From Maea johnstoni (taxonomy: Eukaryota; Annelida; Polychaeta; Spionida; Magelonidae), in contig OZ012699.1 of assembly GCA_963942565.1 (NCBI GenBank), positions 24,560,599-24,624,598 of the forward strand: 64,000 nucleotides of DNA. Reading direction: 5' to 3'. Below the pieces are notes generated by a model, which was not told where the DNA came from, searched no databases, and saw nothing but the letters and a program-made list of their open reading frames with translations. A program made the translations under genes and the position numbers. Below are positions 1 to 13,091 of the stretch, in pieces (the stretch's first letter is position 1; every line of letters starts with the position of its first letter).

Positions 1-72
<72 letters not shown>

Positions 73-84
73 TGATAATAATAA
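1..84. repeat. (TAA)n microsatellite
   Basis: An almost pure TAA trinucleotide run starts at the window edge and decays after about base 68. Similar TAA/ATT tracts recur in introns throughout the window. Confidence 0.97.
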
Positions 85-585
85 GAGTAAAACAATAGTA
101 GTCATAACCAATATGTTATCTGTATAGCGCTATATTCATGTAAAATATCCAAAAGCGCTTTAGACTAAAGTTAAGAGTCACGGTCTCAAAATCCTAGTCT
201 AGGAACTCATTTACGCAACATGTACAAAAACACTTTTCAAAGAATATCTGAGACATGAGGTGCCAGAAAATATGAAATGATCATGTAAATGAATAGACAA
301 AAATCGTAATGAAAAAATCTATTAACCAGACATATATATTAAGTCCCTGGTAAAACCAGAGACCACCATCACGTAATGGAAACTCCCTGGTAAAACGTAT
401 TTCTCCCAGCCATGCAGACAACGGCGACAAATTACCTGCCCAGATAGGTGGGTGTCTCCACCTATTTGCAAAAAAGATAACCAAATCAGAGCTGTTTCAA
501 GCATAGTGAAGGGTGGCCGCCGCTCGCATCATACGAAGGCGGAAGCGCTGGAAGCTTGCATGCGTTGGGTGTGTTGAATTAAACC
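85..585 (+). promoter_or_regulatory. 5' flank of ASB-like gene 1
   Basis: The last 90 bases before the start codon are alignable in patches with the flanks of the other first exons: GCGGAAG, then a GAAG-CTTGCAT block, then TGCGTTG. This marks it as a homologous 5' UTR and promoter region. The TATA element seen in front of the other three first exons is not clearly conserved here, and no CTCF-like minisatellite is visible within the window. Confidence 0.45.
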
Positions 586-705
586 ATGGCTTCGCGACAG
601 GATCGCGGTTTTGCAAACAAGTTGAAGTTCGCCGTATCGTCAGGCGATGTGCAGACGGCCAGACGATTAATCAAGGGTGGAGTCGATACTAATGCTACAT
701 TTTGG
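586..705 (+). CDS. Gene 1 exon 1 (N-terminal ankyrin cap)
   Basis: This 40-codon exon starts at an ATG in good Kozak context (ACCATGG). It encodes MASRQDRGFANKL, then a capping half-repeat with the core SSGDVQTARRLI and GGVDTNATFW. The donor GTCAGT follows the Trp codon at 706. This is the same relative position, after D-V-N plus four residues, at which every later ankyrin exon ends. Reading through would give a non-ankyrin tail, which argues for splicing here. Confidence 0.85.
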
Positions 706-3700
706 GTCAGTCGAAACCGTTCAAAATTTGCACGACGAATGGCTGTGCAGACGTTTTCTTTATATCCCCTATTATCGCTCTTTTCAGAAAGGCTGAGGCT
801 ATTTACCGAACATCTCGGTAAATAAGAAAATTTTCAGCCTTATTTACCGAACATCTCGGTAAATAGTGTTAAATTCAGCACTATTTACCGAACATCTTGG
901 TAAATAGCTGTGAATTCAACGTTATTTACCGAACATTTTGGTAAATAAGGTTGAATAATTTCTTATTTACCGAGAGGTATCTTAGTTTTAAAATAAGGGT
1001 GAATCTTTGCCTATTTACCGACATGTTCGATAAATAGCGTTGAATTAAACACTATTTACCGAACATCTCGGTAAATAGCATGGATGACGACTTGCAACAA
1101 AAAAAACGCCATCAAACATATTTCTAGAGCCCTTTTAGGGATTTGGCTAGACCAGACAGGAGACTTGCCCCCGTAGGCTATCCGTCGGTACCGTTTGCCG
1201 TGGGAAGGCCCATCATGGACTCCTCAAAAATTCTAGGATGGGACGCAGACCACAATGAGACCATCAGAGCTATTGAGAGTAGTAGTAGAAACCTATGCTA
1301 TGCCCTGCATTCCACTAGATCTACTATACTAACCAAACTCGAGGAGAGAGAAGTGAACCAAAGGTTGAAGACAGAGAAGACTAGTGCTGCCCCCACGTCT
1401 ACTAGAGACGGTTGCACTTTGCCATAGTGCGTATCTACAGTTGGTAAGGTAAGGCCCGTCAGAGCAACAGTAGCATAGGGCCGTAACGTAACGGTACGGG
1501 GGTTCTGGAATTTGGCCACCCGCCTTTAATTGGATTTGATGTTTTGACAGGTTTTCAGAAATAATGTGTGATAATTCCTGTGTATAAAATGGGGTTCCCT
1601 TGCTCAACAATATCTTATATAAGGATGGGCATAAACGGTAACAATTAAGTAACTCTTTTCTAACTTTTTCTTGAAAATTTGCCCCCAAAAAGTCCTATTT
1701 CACAAACTTTGACCATCGTGGTTTGAAAACAAAAATGATGACCTATCATTTTCTTTATGTCTTCTTATCCAGAGCATTGTGTAGAATGCGTAGACAAAAA
1801 TTGGTGAAAATTAAACTAGGCAATTCTGATTAATATCAATTTTTGGTTTAAAACTTGTTTCTCGAATTCCTTGATTTTGCCCAATAATTCCTATATATCA
1901 GCAGTAAAATAATGTCAAGAAGGCAGAACAGTACATGTATTTCAGGCAGTGTCAGTATCTCTGAATGGATAAATTTAGGGCTCGATCAAGTTGAAGTTAG
2001 CATCTAAGACAAAAAATAAATTTTATAGTAGCAATATGTATCTTACATATTTGGAAAGCTAGAATTCTGAAGTGTCTGGATCTCTAGTCAGATTTACTGT
2101 ATTCCCATTTACGAAAAAGTTATGAACATTTTACTGCAGGGTGTTTGTTTGTTTGTTCAACGCCTTTCTGACAATAACATTTAACAAAATGTTAAAACCA
2201 CCATATTTTCTTGTAAAACCATCTTATGATCTTCAACATTGCTTTAGATGATACAATTATACCTTGGAAGGCTGTGCCAAGAGATATAGTATTGAATATT
2301 ATGTTTTGGGGTGTATTTGGTGAATTTTAAAATACAGTGATATGTGATTCCGTAACATGTGATTCCGTAACAGGAAAATAGCATTTTTTTAAATTTTGAA
2401 AATGTTCAGATTGGGTCATTACCATGAAACTTCATAGAAAAAAGCATTTTAACACTAATTTAACTATGAGGGGCACACTTTTGAAAAATAAATTTTCAAA
2501 CAGTGTTTTTGTGGGGGTTAAAGTTGGTGATTCCGTAACGTTACGGAATCACATATTTGATAAATTGACTGGTTCAAGCCTATAGATGTCTTGAACATTC
2601 TTTAAATGGACTAGTTTGTTATCTTAACTTTAAGTTTAGTATTAACTGATAGTTTCCATATTTAGAATGAGACGTTGTGCACAGTATTTTGAAAAAAAAG
2701 TATATGTCCATTATCGAGTAGTAGTTTCAATATGGCATCAAAACGCTTTGGACAAGGACTAAGCTGTACATGGAAATCAGATGAAGTTCTTGCTCCCTCA
2801 TTTGGCTGTCTTATCCTATATAGTAATATCATTCTTGAACCCTATTTGTTCAAGACTTTTGTAAAATAGATTTTAGAGAATTTATATCTGTGGTGGACAA
2901 GAAAGCTCTTCGACAGAGATTCTAGATACCTTCACAGAAACAGAGATTCACCTTCAAGTAAAGAAGAAAACTGAAGTTTAGCACATGGTCAATGTAGCCC
3001 AGATTCCGAGTCTCTATTTATGCATATATATTTTAAAACTTGACCACCCGCATTAAATTTTAGAGGAATTTATTCAGTGTTTCAGATTGAACTTACACAC
3101 TGATGTGGACAAAAAACTTTTGTCACAAGTGTAGAAGGGAAAGGATTCAATACATAGACATTTCTCAGAGAACAAAATTTTGTTACATCACTCAAAGATA
3201 CAATATAGTCATATGGAAGACTCATATGATACTGTTTTCTACAAAGCCAGTCATAGATCAGCAATCTAAATGATTTTAAAAACAAATTTCCAGGGATTCT
3301 CCATTCGCCCAATAGACATGTATAATATACTCCAGAAAAAATATCCAACAGTTAATAAGATCACAAATGCATGTTTAAAAAGAATCATTACATAGTTATT
3401 TTATAAGTATTTAGCAAATTTGGCATTAACTATAAATGTTCATAATTCATTCATAACTCAGCTAGTTAGATATCAATTGGTAGCTGTACAGATGTGTACC
3501 TTGACTGACACCTTCATCCTGTCTGCAAATGCAATGTCTTCATTCACCTCTACATCCCTAATCCTGAAGCCACCCATTCAGTTAATCAGCGTAGATGCAA
3601 TTTCCCCCCGAATCATATCCTCCTTCCCCAGACTAAACAATAAGGGGTGTTAATGAGAGGGGACAGTGGAGGAAAAACAGAATCCACATTGTCTGGGGTA

Positions 3701-5334
3701 TACCAACATCCTTGATGTGTACAGGAAGTGATAAAAAACTGACCAGGTAGTGAGTGAAATCTACCTCTGAGAATGCAGAAGGTAACATCATGTTTTTCAA
3801 TACCTTTTCAGATTAATGATCTATTTATAAGAAGCTTCAATGTTAAATCAATTACAGCTTATATAAGTTAATTGTCTAACAATTGCCCTTGTGGGGAAGT
3901 GGTCTCTCTAACATTAGACATTGTCATCTGTTACCTACCATCAGAGACGTATAAAACCCATTCTCTGAGCACTGCCATTTAATCCCTATTAAGTGCTTCC
4001 TTCAGTAAAAATGTATGTCTTCATATCAGTACACTAACTTAATTATTTTTAAAGCAGAAAATTTCACCAAAATGCACTCTTTTAATGAAAGATATTGATT
4101 GTTACAGAAAATGTGATTCCGTAACAAATGGTAAATGTGATTCCGTAACAAGACCATCTGTCAAAGTTTCTTGAATAAAGTTCACTTTAACTTATTCAAC
4201 TCCTAACTTTGTGGTGGAATCTGTGCAAAACAAATTTACCTACCACTTGATAAAGAAACTTTTGGAAAAAAGTGGCAGGAACAGCATGAAAGTGGTATTT
4301 GATTAAAGTGGTAGAAAACAGATGGTAATTTTGAGTGATTCCGTAACAGGCATGTTTTTTCACTTTTTTACCTAAAAATCATTTTCTGGGGAAGTTGGAA
4401 CTTGGTCCATTTAAAAGAACTTTCAAAGTCCTATACAACCATATAAAGCATGATTTCCTAACTTTTTCCATTAAAAAGATATCTAAGCTTGAACAGCAAA
4501 AGTGTGATTCCGTAACAGCTTGATCGAGCCCTTTAGTAAAGAAAGCTACCAATTTTGGAGAATGAGACGTTTGTGAGATAAATTGCATTAATTTTTCAAA
4601 AATCTGTATAAAAAAGTCAATGACTCCATAATTTTAAGTTCTTTTGAAGATCACTGTGCTATGTTCTTTCCTTATGCAAAGATTCAGGAAAATTAAAAAT
4701 ATTTATAAGTGTCGTAAGACCTTAACTGAACAGCCTAGTGAGCACTTTTGCCGATGGGAGATTTTTAATATTTAATTATTTTTTTCTTTAAATGTACAAT
4801 ATACTGTAGTTTTTTAACAATTACTTTTCTTTGCAATACTTGAAGTTGGTTTTAGGGTCTCTTGATAGCATAGAACTGGAGGTAAAAACTGACACAGTGT
4901 ATAATTTAATGTATCTATTTAATGAGCAGCATACGTCCAGGCTGCTTTATTTTCTGCCCGCACACGAAAAATGTATGTATACCATAGAGGAAACCACAAC
5001 CCTACAACATGACGTAACTCGCTACAGGCAGGTAAATGGTAAATAGAGCATGACACACCCGGCGCACACCTCCGACAGCACTAGATCTCGCGAAATCTCG
5101 AGAGAAGAGACCAACGATATGTTCGGTAAATAGTGATAAATTCGACGCTATTTACCGCGATGTTCGGCAAATAGCCACTCCGTTTCAGAAATCAACTCAC
5201 TGGCTGTAAAGTAAAGTTATCTTTATTTTAGGTCGGCAATACTTTACAATTACATAGTAAACACGAGCTGCCAGGGCTCCTTGCCGACTACAAGAAAACA
5301 AAGTGTAACACACAGGGTGTCACCGCAATAAATA

Positions 5335-5400
<66 letters not shown>

Positions 5401-5526
5401 ATTTGGTATTAGCGTTGGGCGACGTGCCTATACCTTCCAGTGTTGAGAAACAATCATCCCAAATTACTCCTCCAGTGCCCAAACTACTTCAGAACTCACT
5501 GCACAAGGAAAATAAATGTACTGTAA

Positions 5527-5610
<84 letters not shown>

Positions 5611-8600
5611 TGTGAATCCTGTTATCGCCTGGCTTGTTGGTAGATAGTAAACAGTTATTGCCTGGCTTGTTGGTGGATAGTGCAGATTATCACCCCGAGA
5701 AGGAATTATTTCCCGAGGGCAACGCCCGAGGGAAATAATTCCTTTGAGGGGTGATAATCTGCACTATCCACCAACAAGCCAGGCAATAACTGTTTTGTTA
5801 TACCGAACATTTTACAACAAGGGGCAAAATTATAATACAAGACCAGAACTGATTTCAATATTCTAATGAATTAAGGGTAATAACAAAATGTATGAATATC
5901 ATAGTTTTTCATCTACGGCTTACTTCAATTATACCATAATCACTTTAATATGAAGGCTAAATGCACTAGACTTGTACAGTTCGCCATCTTTCTTCCTGAG
6001 ATCAACATAGAATAACTCCAATAGCTCATGTAACTTCTTTGGATCCAACTTCTCAAACTTAACATTGCTGCCTTTCTCCCTGCAGTACTCCCTCACATAT
6101 TCACAACCTTAACGGAATGATTAACTGATTTTGTGTCTTTTTGGTCATGTAAATCTTGAATATCTTCCTTGGTACCACTGCCAAACCGAGACATTTTGAA
6201 AATATGCTGTGCTCCAAGCTGACTGCACAAGATCTTTTGAATGAAAATTCTCTCTATTATCGCTCACTACTCCATCAAAATTTCATTGAAAATATCCTGG
6301 CCTCAAAAAAAGAATCAGGAGATTCATATTGAACAACTAGTCCTGTTATGGATCTGTACCTTTTTTCCTTGAGTTGGGACCCCACAAGCAAATAAAACAG
6401 CAATAACCATCTATGCCAGCTGCATGTATCTGTTGAGCAAAAACTGCATTCATTTGATAAACCGGTCAGATGAATAGATGCACCGGTGCACCATATAGTA
6501 TACTTAAATCTAATATGACGCTGGCATGGCCAGGAAGCGAGCGAAGCTTTGGATTATTTCATTTTTTTTTTACTTCTGACCAAAATACAGCATTGATTGA
6601 CCGTAAATTAATGGCATACAAAACATTACGATTTTAAACTGTCTTAAAATTTATATTTCGCAACTGATTTTGACGAGAATTCAATGGCCAGTAGAATGAA
6701 TTCTGGCGGTTCTATCGATCTAAACCGCATTAAAATTGACCCACGGACAGGCGAGAAATTCAGTTTTAACTTGGATATAGTAGCGGCCACGGCGTGCTAT
6801 ATCCAGGAAGCTAGCCGAGAATTGAGCCACGGACGGGCGAGAAATTTAGTTTTAACGTGAATATACATGTAGTAGCGGCCACTTTCATTCATATTTCGCA
6901 ACTGATTTTGACGAGAATTCAATGGCCAGTAGAATGAATTCTGGCGGTTCTATCGATCTAAACCGCAATGGTCAGTAGAATGAATTCAGGCGGTTCTAAA
7001 CTGCATTAGAATTGAATTGCATTCATATTTCGCAACTGATTTTGACGAGAATTCAGTGGCCAGTATTGTACTGCACATTACGTCATTGTCAACCAATGAA
7101 ATCGGTCGTTACTTAACGCCTAAAGAAATCCTCCAGAACGGAAGTCGTCCACACGTTGAGTGATATTGTTGTCCCGCACGTGGGACGGTGACAACTTTCT
7201 GGGTCCCTGTATGTATTTCTTATAGTGACGTCATATACACTCACGCGCAATTGAGGGATTGCGAGGCTTCGCGAAAGGCCTACGGCCTTTCGAACTTCGC
7301 TTGCTATTATTTAGGTCGCCATATTCATTGAAGAACTCTTATAACCACCTGATAAATGTTTCGGTAAGCGTATACATCATGATAGTTATTTTAGTTTTAT
7401 TGATAGTTAGTTGTCACCTGGCCCACCACAATTTTTATCCTGTTTTATGAATCAAAAGCGCTCAGCCACCATCAAAACATGGAATAGGGCAGATTATTGA
7501 CTGGCAAAATTATTCACCTGCTTGTGCTATTATTCCACCTTTTCTGATAGATAGGGTGAATTATGTAATGACTCTTAATATAGGGTGAGGTATAACAATA
7601 CAGATTATTACCCCATTCCCCGGGGTGAAAATCTGCTCTATCCACCAACAAGCCAGGCAATAAACGTTTATTGTTATATGATGTTCTGGGGTTGCAACCT
7701 GAGCAGAATGCTGCTGTCAACAATGGAGTTACCTTATTGTTGGAAATAACATAATGAAAATAACATGTGCAAATACCTGTACAAATCAATTGAATTGTTT
7801 TCATTGATATTTTACCAAATTGGGGTTTGCTTGGTATAATAAAACAAATATGACATCCCTGTGAGGTCACATGATGGAACAGATGCCCTTGGGAAAACCG
7901 TCTTCTCTTGGGGATCCGTTCCATCATGTTACCCCTACTGGGAAGTCATATTTGTATATTATTATACCTCACGTGAAAATCGTAAGCCGTGATTGGCTTA
8001 CAAAGGTTGGCCATTCCATCATGTCCACCGGCAAAATGTCCACCGGCAAAACGTCCACCGTTCTCACTGGATCTACCGGCAGTCATTGTTGTTTTCATTG
8101 ATATTTTACCAAATTGGGGTTTGTTCGGTATGATAAAAAAAATATGCCATGCCAGTGTGGGTATCCTGATGGAATGTCTCCCCTCGGGAGGATGGTTTTC
8201 CCTCGGGCTCCACCCTCGGGAAAACCATCCTCCCTCTGGGAGACATTCCATCAGGATACCCACACTGGCATGGCATATTTGTATAATGTGTACTGTACTG
8301 TACTGCACATTTATTAAGTTTGTTGTCTAGTGCATTCCATGTTTAGTGCATTCCATGTTTAGTGCATTCCATGTTTCATATTTTCCAGTATGAGGGTACC
8401 TTGCTTCAGGAAGCAGTTGGGAATGGTAACGTTGCCATGGTGAAGCTTCTTCTACAGGCCAATGCTGACGTGAATTCAGCAAACAAGGTTAGACTCCTGC
8501 ACAAGTCATAGTCTTAGCACATAGTGTCTAAGGGTCTAGACATCATTTCGACACCAAAACCCTCAAAATTCACCTGTTGGGACACCCTAAAAAAATTGTG

Positions 8601-10624
8601 AGGAATTTCTTATGAAGTCTATTTCAAGCATATAATTGAATATTTTTCACCTCAATATAATTCCAATAACAATTGTGCTTTTTTAAGAAGTAAATACATG
8701 TTCATGGTTGTTATCTCAGTATATTGTCCTCTCCCTTAAAAACAGTAGGCCCAATATTTTAAGAACTACCCATTTTGGGCACCCAGTTTCTAAATACATG
8801 TACTGGCTAAGACCCTTACACAAGTGTGAAGTTATGAAAAACAACATTTTTCTCCTTAATGGAAACAATAAACGAATTTGTTTTTATATGTTTTTATTTG
8901 CATTTGAGTATCATCTGCAGCATAATACATATATGATAGACACACAATATTGACCTTCCCCTTGAAAAGTGAAAGAGAGATATTTTCTATTTACTAACTA
9001 AACTTATAAATGTTCCTGTATTTAAGGAAGGTATATGTGCTCTGCTCATCGCATCAAATTGTTGTTTTATTGTTGTTTTATTGTTGTTTTATTGTTGTTT
9101 TATTGTTGTTTTATTCCTGTATTTAAGGAAGGTAGATGTGCTCTGCTCATCGCATCATATTATTGTTTCATTGTTGTTTTATTGATGTTTTTTTTAGGAA
9201 GGACGATGTGCTCTGCACATTGCGGCCCGACTTGGCCATTGTGAAATGGTGGATGAACTCCTCAAAGCAAAGGTCAAGGTCAACAAACAGACAATGGTGA
9301 GCAGGTTTTCTATCAACCAATTGGAGTAGGGATTGGCACATAGTCTTAGCCAGCAGGGTATCTGGGCACCCTAACCCTAACCCTTAAAATGCACCCCTCA
9401 GGACACCCAATTTTTTGTCGGGAATTTCCTAAAATGTCTATCTCAAGCATATCATTGAATTTTCATCTCCATATACTTCCCATGACTTATTTGATAAATT
9501 TATACATGTTTATGGTTGAAATATGAGCATATTGTGGCCTTGGATTGGTAACTTTGAAATTTTTCCGGTACGATACAATAGTGTTATTTACTCAATAATA
9601 CAATATCTCTAGATATTCTTAACGAATCTTCCTTTGTCCCTGAGACTTTATTTTTTTAAAAGTTTTTGCCCTGTCATGTTGACATATCTTGCTGATTGAT
9701 AGCAAACTGCCTTCATGTAGAGATGTTCAGGTAGCAATTAAGTCAATTTTACATTGGTACCGTAGGTTGTATATTAAACAATACTGTACTTTTTCCTATT
9801 TGATATTGATATTTGGTGTTGTATTGAGGACCGATAAAAATCCCTATATTGACGTTCCCCTTGAAAAGTTTTATCTGAATATATGGGTTTTCTTGATTTA
9901 TTTGAGAAATAGAGCATGGATTCCTGAAAGTATTAAAACCAGGGTTGTTATTTGAGTTGTGAAAAAAATATTGCAGTTTCAAATACTTTCTAAAAGATAC
10001 TAATTCTGAGGTATATCACCAAAATATCAATTTTTTTCAGTCTGTTGCTACAGGAGAATGTAATAAGTCATAAGTCAGACCACAACTTTCCATCAAATAT
10101 TTTGCAATTTAATCCAACTTTCCCGAGTTATTTCTGTAGCAACCCTTACAATTTCAAATGAATTTGTTAAAAGAACTTCAAGTTGGTTTTTCAATAATTT
10201 AAATAAGAAATAGTGTTTATTTAACAAATTTCAGTAAGTTTTGGAAATTATGCAATAAGTTGTTTATAAAATGATAACAGTTTTATTGGTAAACCATTAA
10301 ACAATATTTAATTTTAATGTGAAATTAAGTTTATATACTGATTATCAGTAAGTTTTGGAAATAATACATTGTTTTTTTATGAAATGATAAATGGTAACTT
10401 CTATTGGTAAACCATTAACAATGCTTGACAATCTTTTGATTTTTTTCTAAAAATTTGTTTTTATTTTCACAGGATGGAAGGGGTAGTTTACATGTAGCTT
10501 CATGGCGAGGTCATGATGCTATTGTTCAGAAACTTATCCAAGCCGGGGCTGATGTCAACCTGAGAGACCAGGTGAGTTAACCTTAATGCTTGTATATGTC
10601 TAGATTAATAATAAAAAATAATAA

Positions 10625-10670
<46 letters not shown>

Positions 10671-10694
10671 GTAATAATAATAATCGCAGTGAAG

Positions 10695-10728
<34 letters not shown>

Positions 10729-10812
10729 TAATAATAATAATAATAATGATAATAATAATGATAACAGTAATAATAATAATGATAGAAGGGAAAGATACTA
10801 CTACTACTTATT

Positions 10813-10844
<32 letters not shown>

Positions 10845-12957
10845 GATGATCATAATTATGATGAATATAATAATAATGATAATAATAATAATAATAACAA
10901 TAACAATACTTATAATAATGATAATGATAATACTGATAATAATGATAATAATAATGATAAAAGTAATAATAACAATACTTTTAATAATAAAAATAATGAT
11001 AATGATAATAATAATAATAATGATAATAATAACGATAATGATAATATAAATGATAATAATAGAAGTAATAATAACGATAATAATAATGATGATAATGATA
11101 ATAATAGTAATGATAATGATAATAGTAATAATATTTAGGATAATAGTAATAATAATAATAATAATAATATTAATAATAGTGATAATAATATTAATAATAA
11201 TAACAATAATAATCATGATTATGATGATAATGATAATAATAATAATTATAATAATAATAATGATAATAATCATGTTTGTAATAATTTGTAATAAATAGAT
11301 GAATAATATAAATGCAAAATACAAAGGAAGCGATAACAAAACAAGGCAACGATGACTAGGGATATCATCGTTAGTCGATAAATCAACATTTTCACTTTGT
11401 CAATTAAATCGAATCGAATGGTTGGCTATCGAATCGAAATATTCAATATTCTGCACCCCAGTAATGGCGTATGATTATTGATAAAAACATACACTTTTCC
11501 CAGAAATTTTCCTGTTTAACTAATGCAAAGTGAAACTCTGACTAAATATTGAAGTATTTTCTATGGCTTTTGGTAGAGAAATTTGAAGGAATGGTGTTCT
11601 TTACTCAGGCATATGGCCAAGACACAGGGTATCGAACCAAATCGAATTGAATCGATATATCCGAAAGAGTATAACAATTGATCAAATAAAAAAAAGGATA
11701 TCAATGACATCCCTATAAATGATTGTGCCTTATGAGCATATTGCGGTGTATCGAATCGAAACAAATCGAAAAATATATCAATTAATCGAATCGATAAGAT
11801 TTCATATCAATGACATCACTAACGATGACCACCCTTATTACCGCTCGTTCACTTGCGGTTAATAATTTTCTTAATGTCTTTTGCCTGTTTCTACGGTTCA
11901 CAATTCCTGTATTCCTTTGTATGTATTAGATAGCAGGCCTCGACGCTAACTCAAAATAATACTGGCCCTGTAGGACCAGTAACACCTAGCATCTACTGGT
12001 CCTGCAAAATTCTTTACTGGTCCTACATTTTTTCTTTAACATATAACAAGAAAGAACATTGGATAAAATTCACCACAACACTTATCTTTATAAATTTTAA
12101 CTTCATTTATTTCAAAAACATTTGGGGACATTCTCGGGGGGAAACTTTTTAACAAGAATGTCTCCAAATGTTTACTGGGCCTGTAGGACCAGTTGAAGTC
12201 TTTTTTTACTGGACCGAAACTGTTTTTGGGAATTTTTACTGGCCTGGGGCCATAGTGTTACCCTTAGCGTCGAGCCCTGGATAGTATTTATCTGATTCTG
12301 TTTCTAGGACGGGACGACTGCTCTGCACTGGGCCGCCAAGCTGAACAGCAAAGATTCTGTGGAGGCGCTTATAGAGTCAGGAGCAAGAGTCAACGCCAGA
12401 GATAAGGTAACATTTAGAGGAAGATAGGAAAGTTTTATTTTAATTATATGTAGGGATGGATATCTCTAAGACTAAAATGGTACAGTATGATATGGTTACA
12501 GATGCTTTTTAGCGATACTTCTAACAGTACTTTATTGCATTGTTATATTCAAAATTCTGCTTTGAATAGTCGTGTTTAGGATCTTAGACAATGTCTTATG
12601 AAAACTTCACAGTGGTTTGTATTTTTAATATAAAGTGGATGATAGTAATTTTTTGTTTTAATTTCATAAACTGCGACTTGTGGCTCTTTTGGTTTGTTGG
12701 TTTGATTTCAAATGTGTGTCCCACCAAATGAATGAGTACTGCATGAATCAAGAATTATTTACCTTATTTTATCTTATTCTTATTTGTTTTATTTAATTTT
12801 GTTTGATTTTATTTAATTTGATTTACTCTATTTTCATTCTGATTTATTTATTGTTTTGTATTATTTTATTATATATTATTTTATGTTATTTTATTTTCAT
12901 TATTATTAATATTATAATTACTACTATTATTATTATTATTATTATTATCATTATTAT

Positions 12958-12995
<38 letters not shown>

Positions 12996-13056
12996 CTAGT
13001 AGTAGTAGTAGTATTAATATTATTAATATTGTTATTATTGTTATTATTATTATTAT

Positions 13057-13091
<35 letters not shown>

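Noticed and set aside
800-1077. CRISPR-like appearance of regularly spaced palindromic repeats
   Set aside because: The host is an animal with introns, the spacers are similar to each other, and there are no cas genes; it is a tandem palindrome satellite.
7946-8330. Overlapping 113-120-codon frames on both strands
   Set aside because: They mirror each other because the region is a long palindrome; no domain is recognised.
10605-11339. Poly-Ile/Asn/Tyr open frames of 80-244 codons
   Set aside because: Direct translations of TAA and AT microsatellites (also at 35424, 38019, 40875..41640 and 57220).
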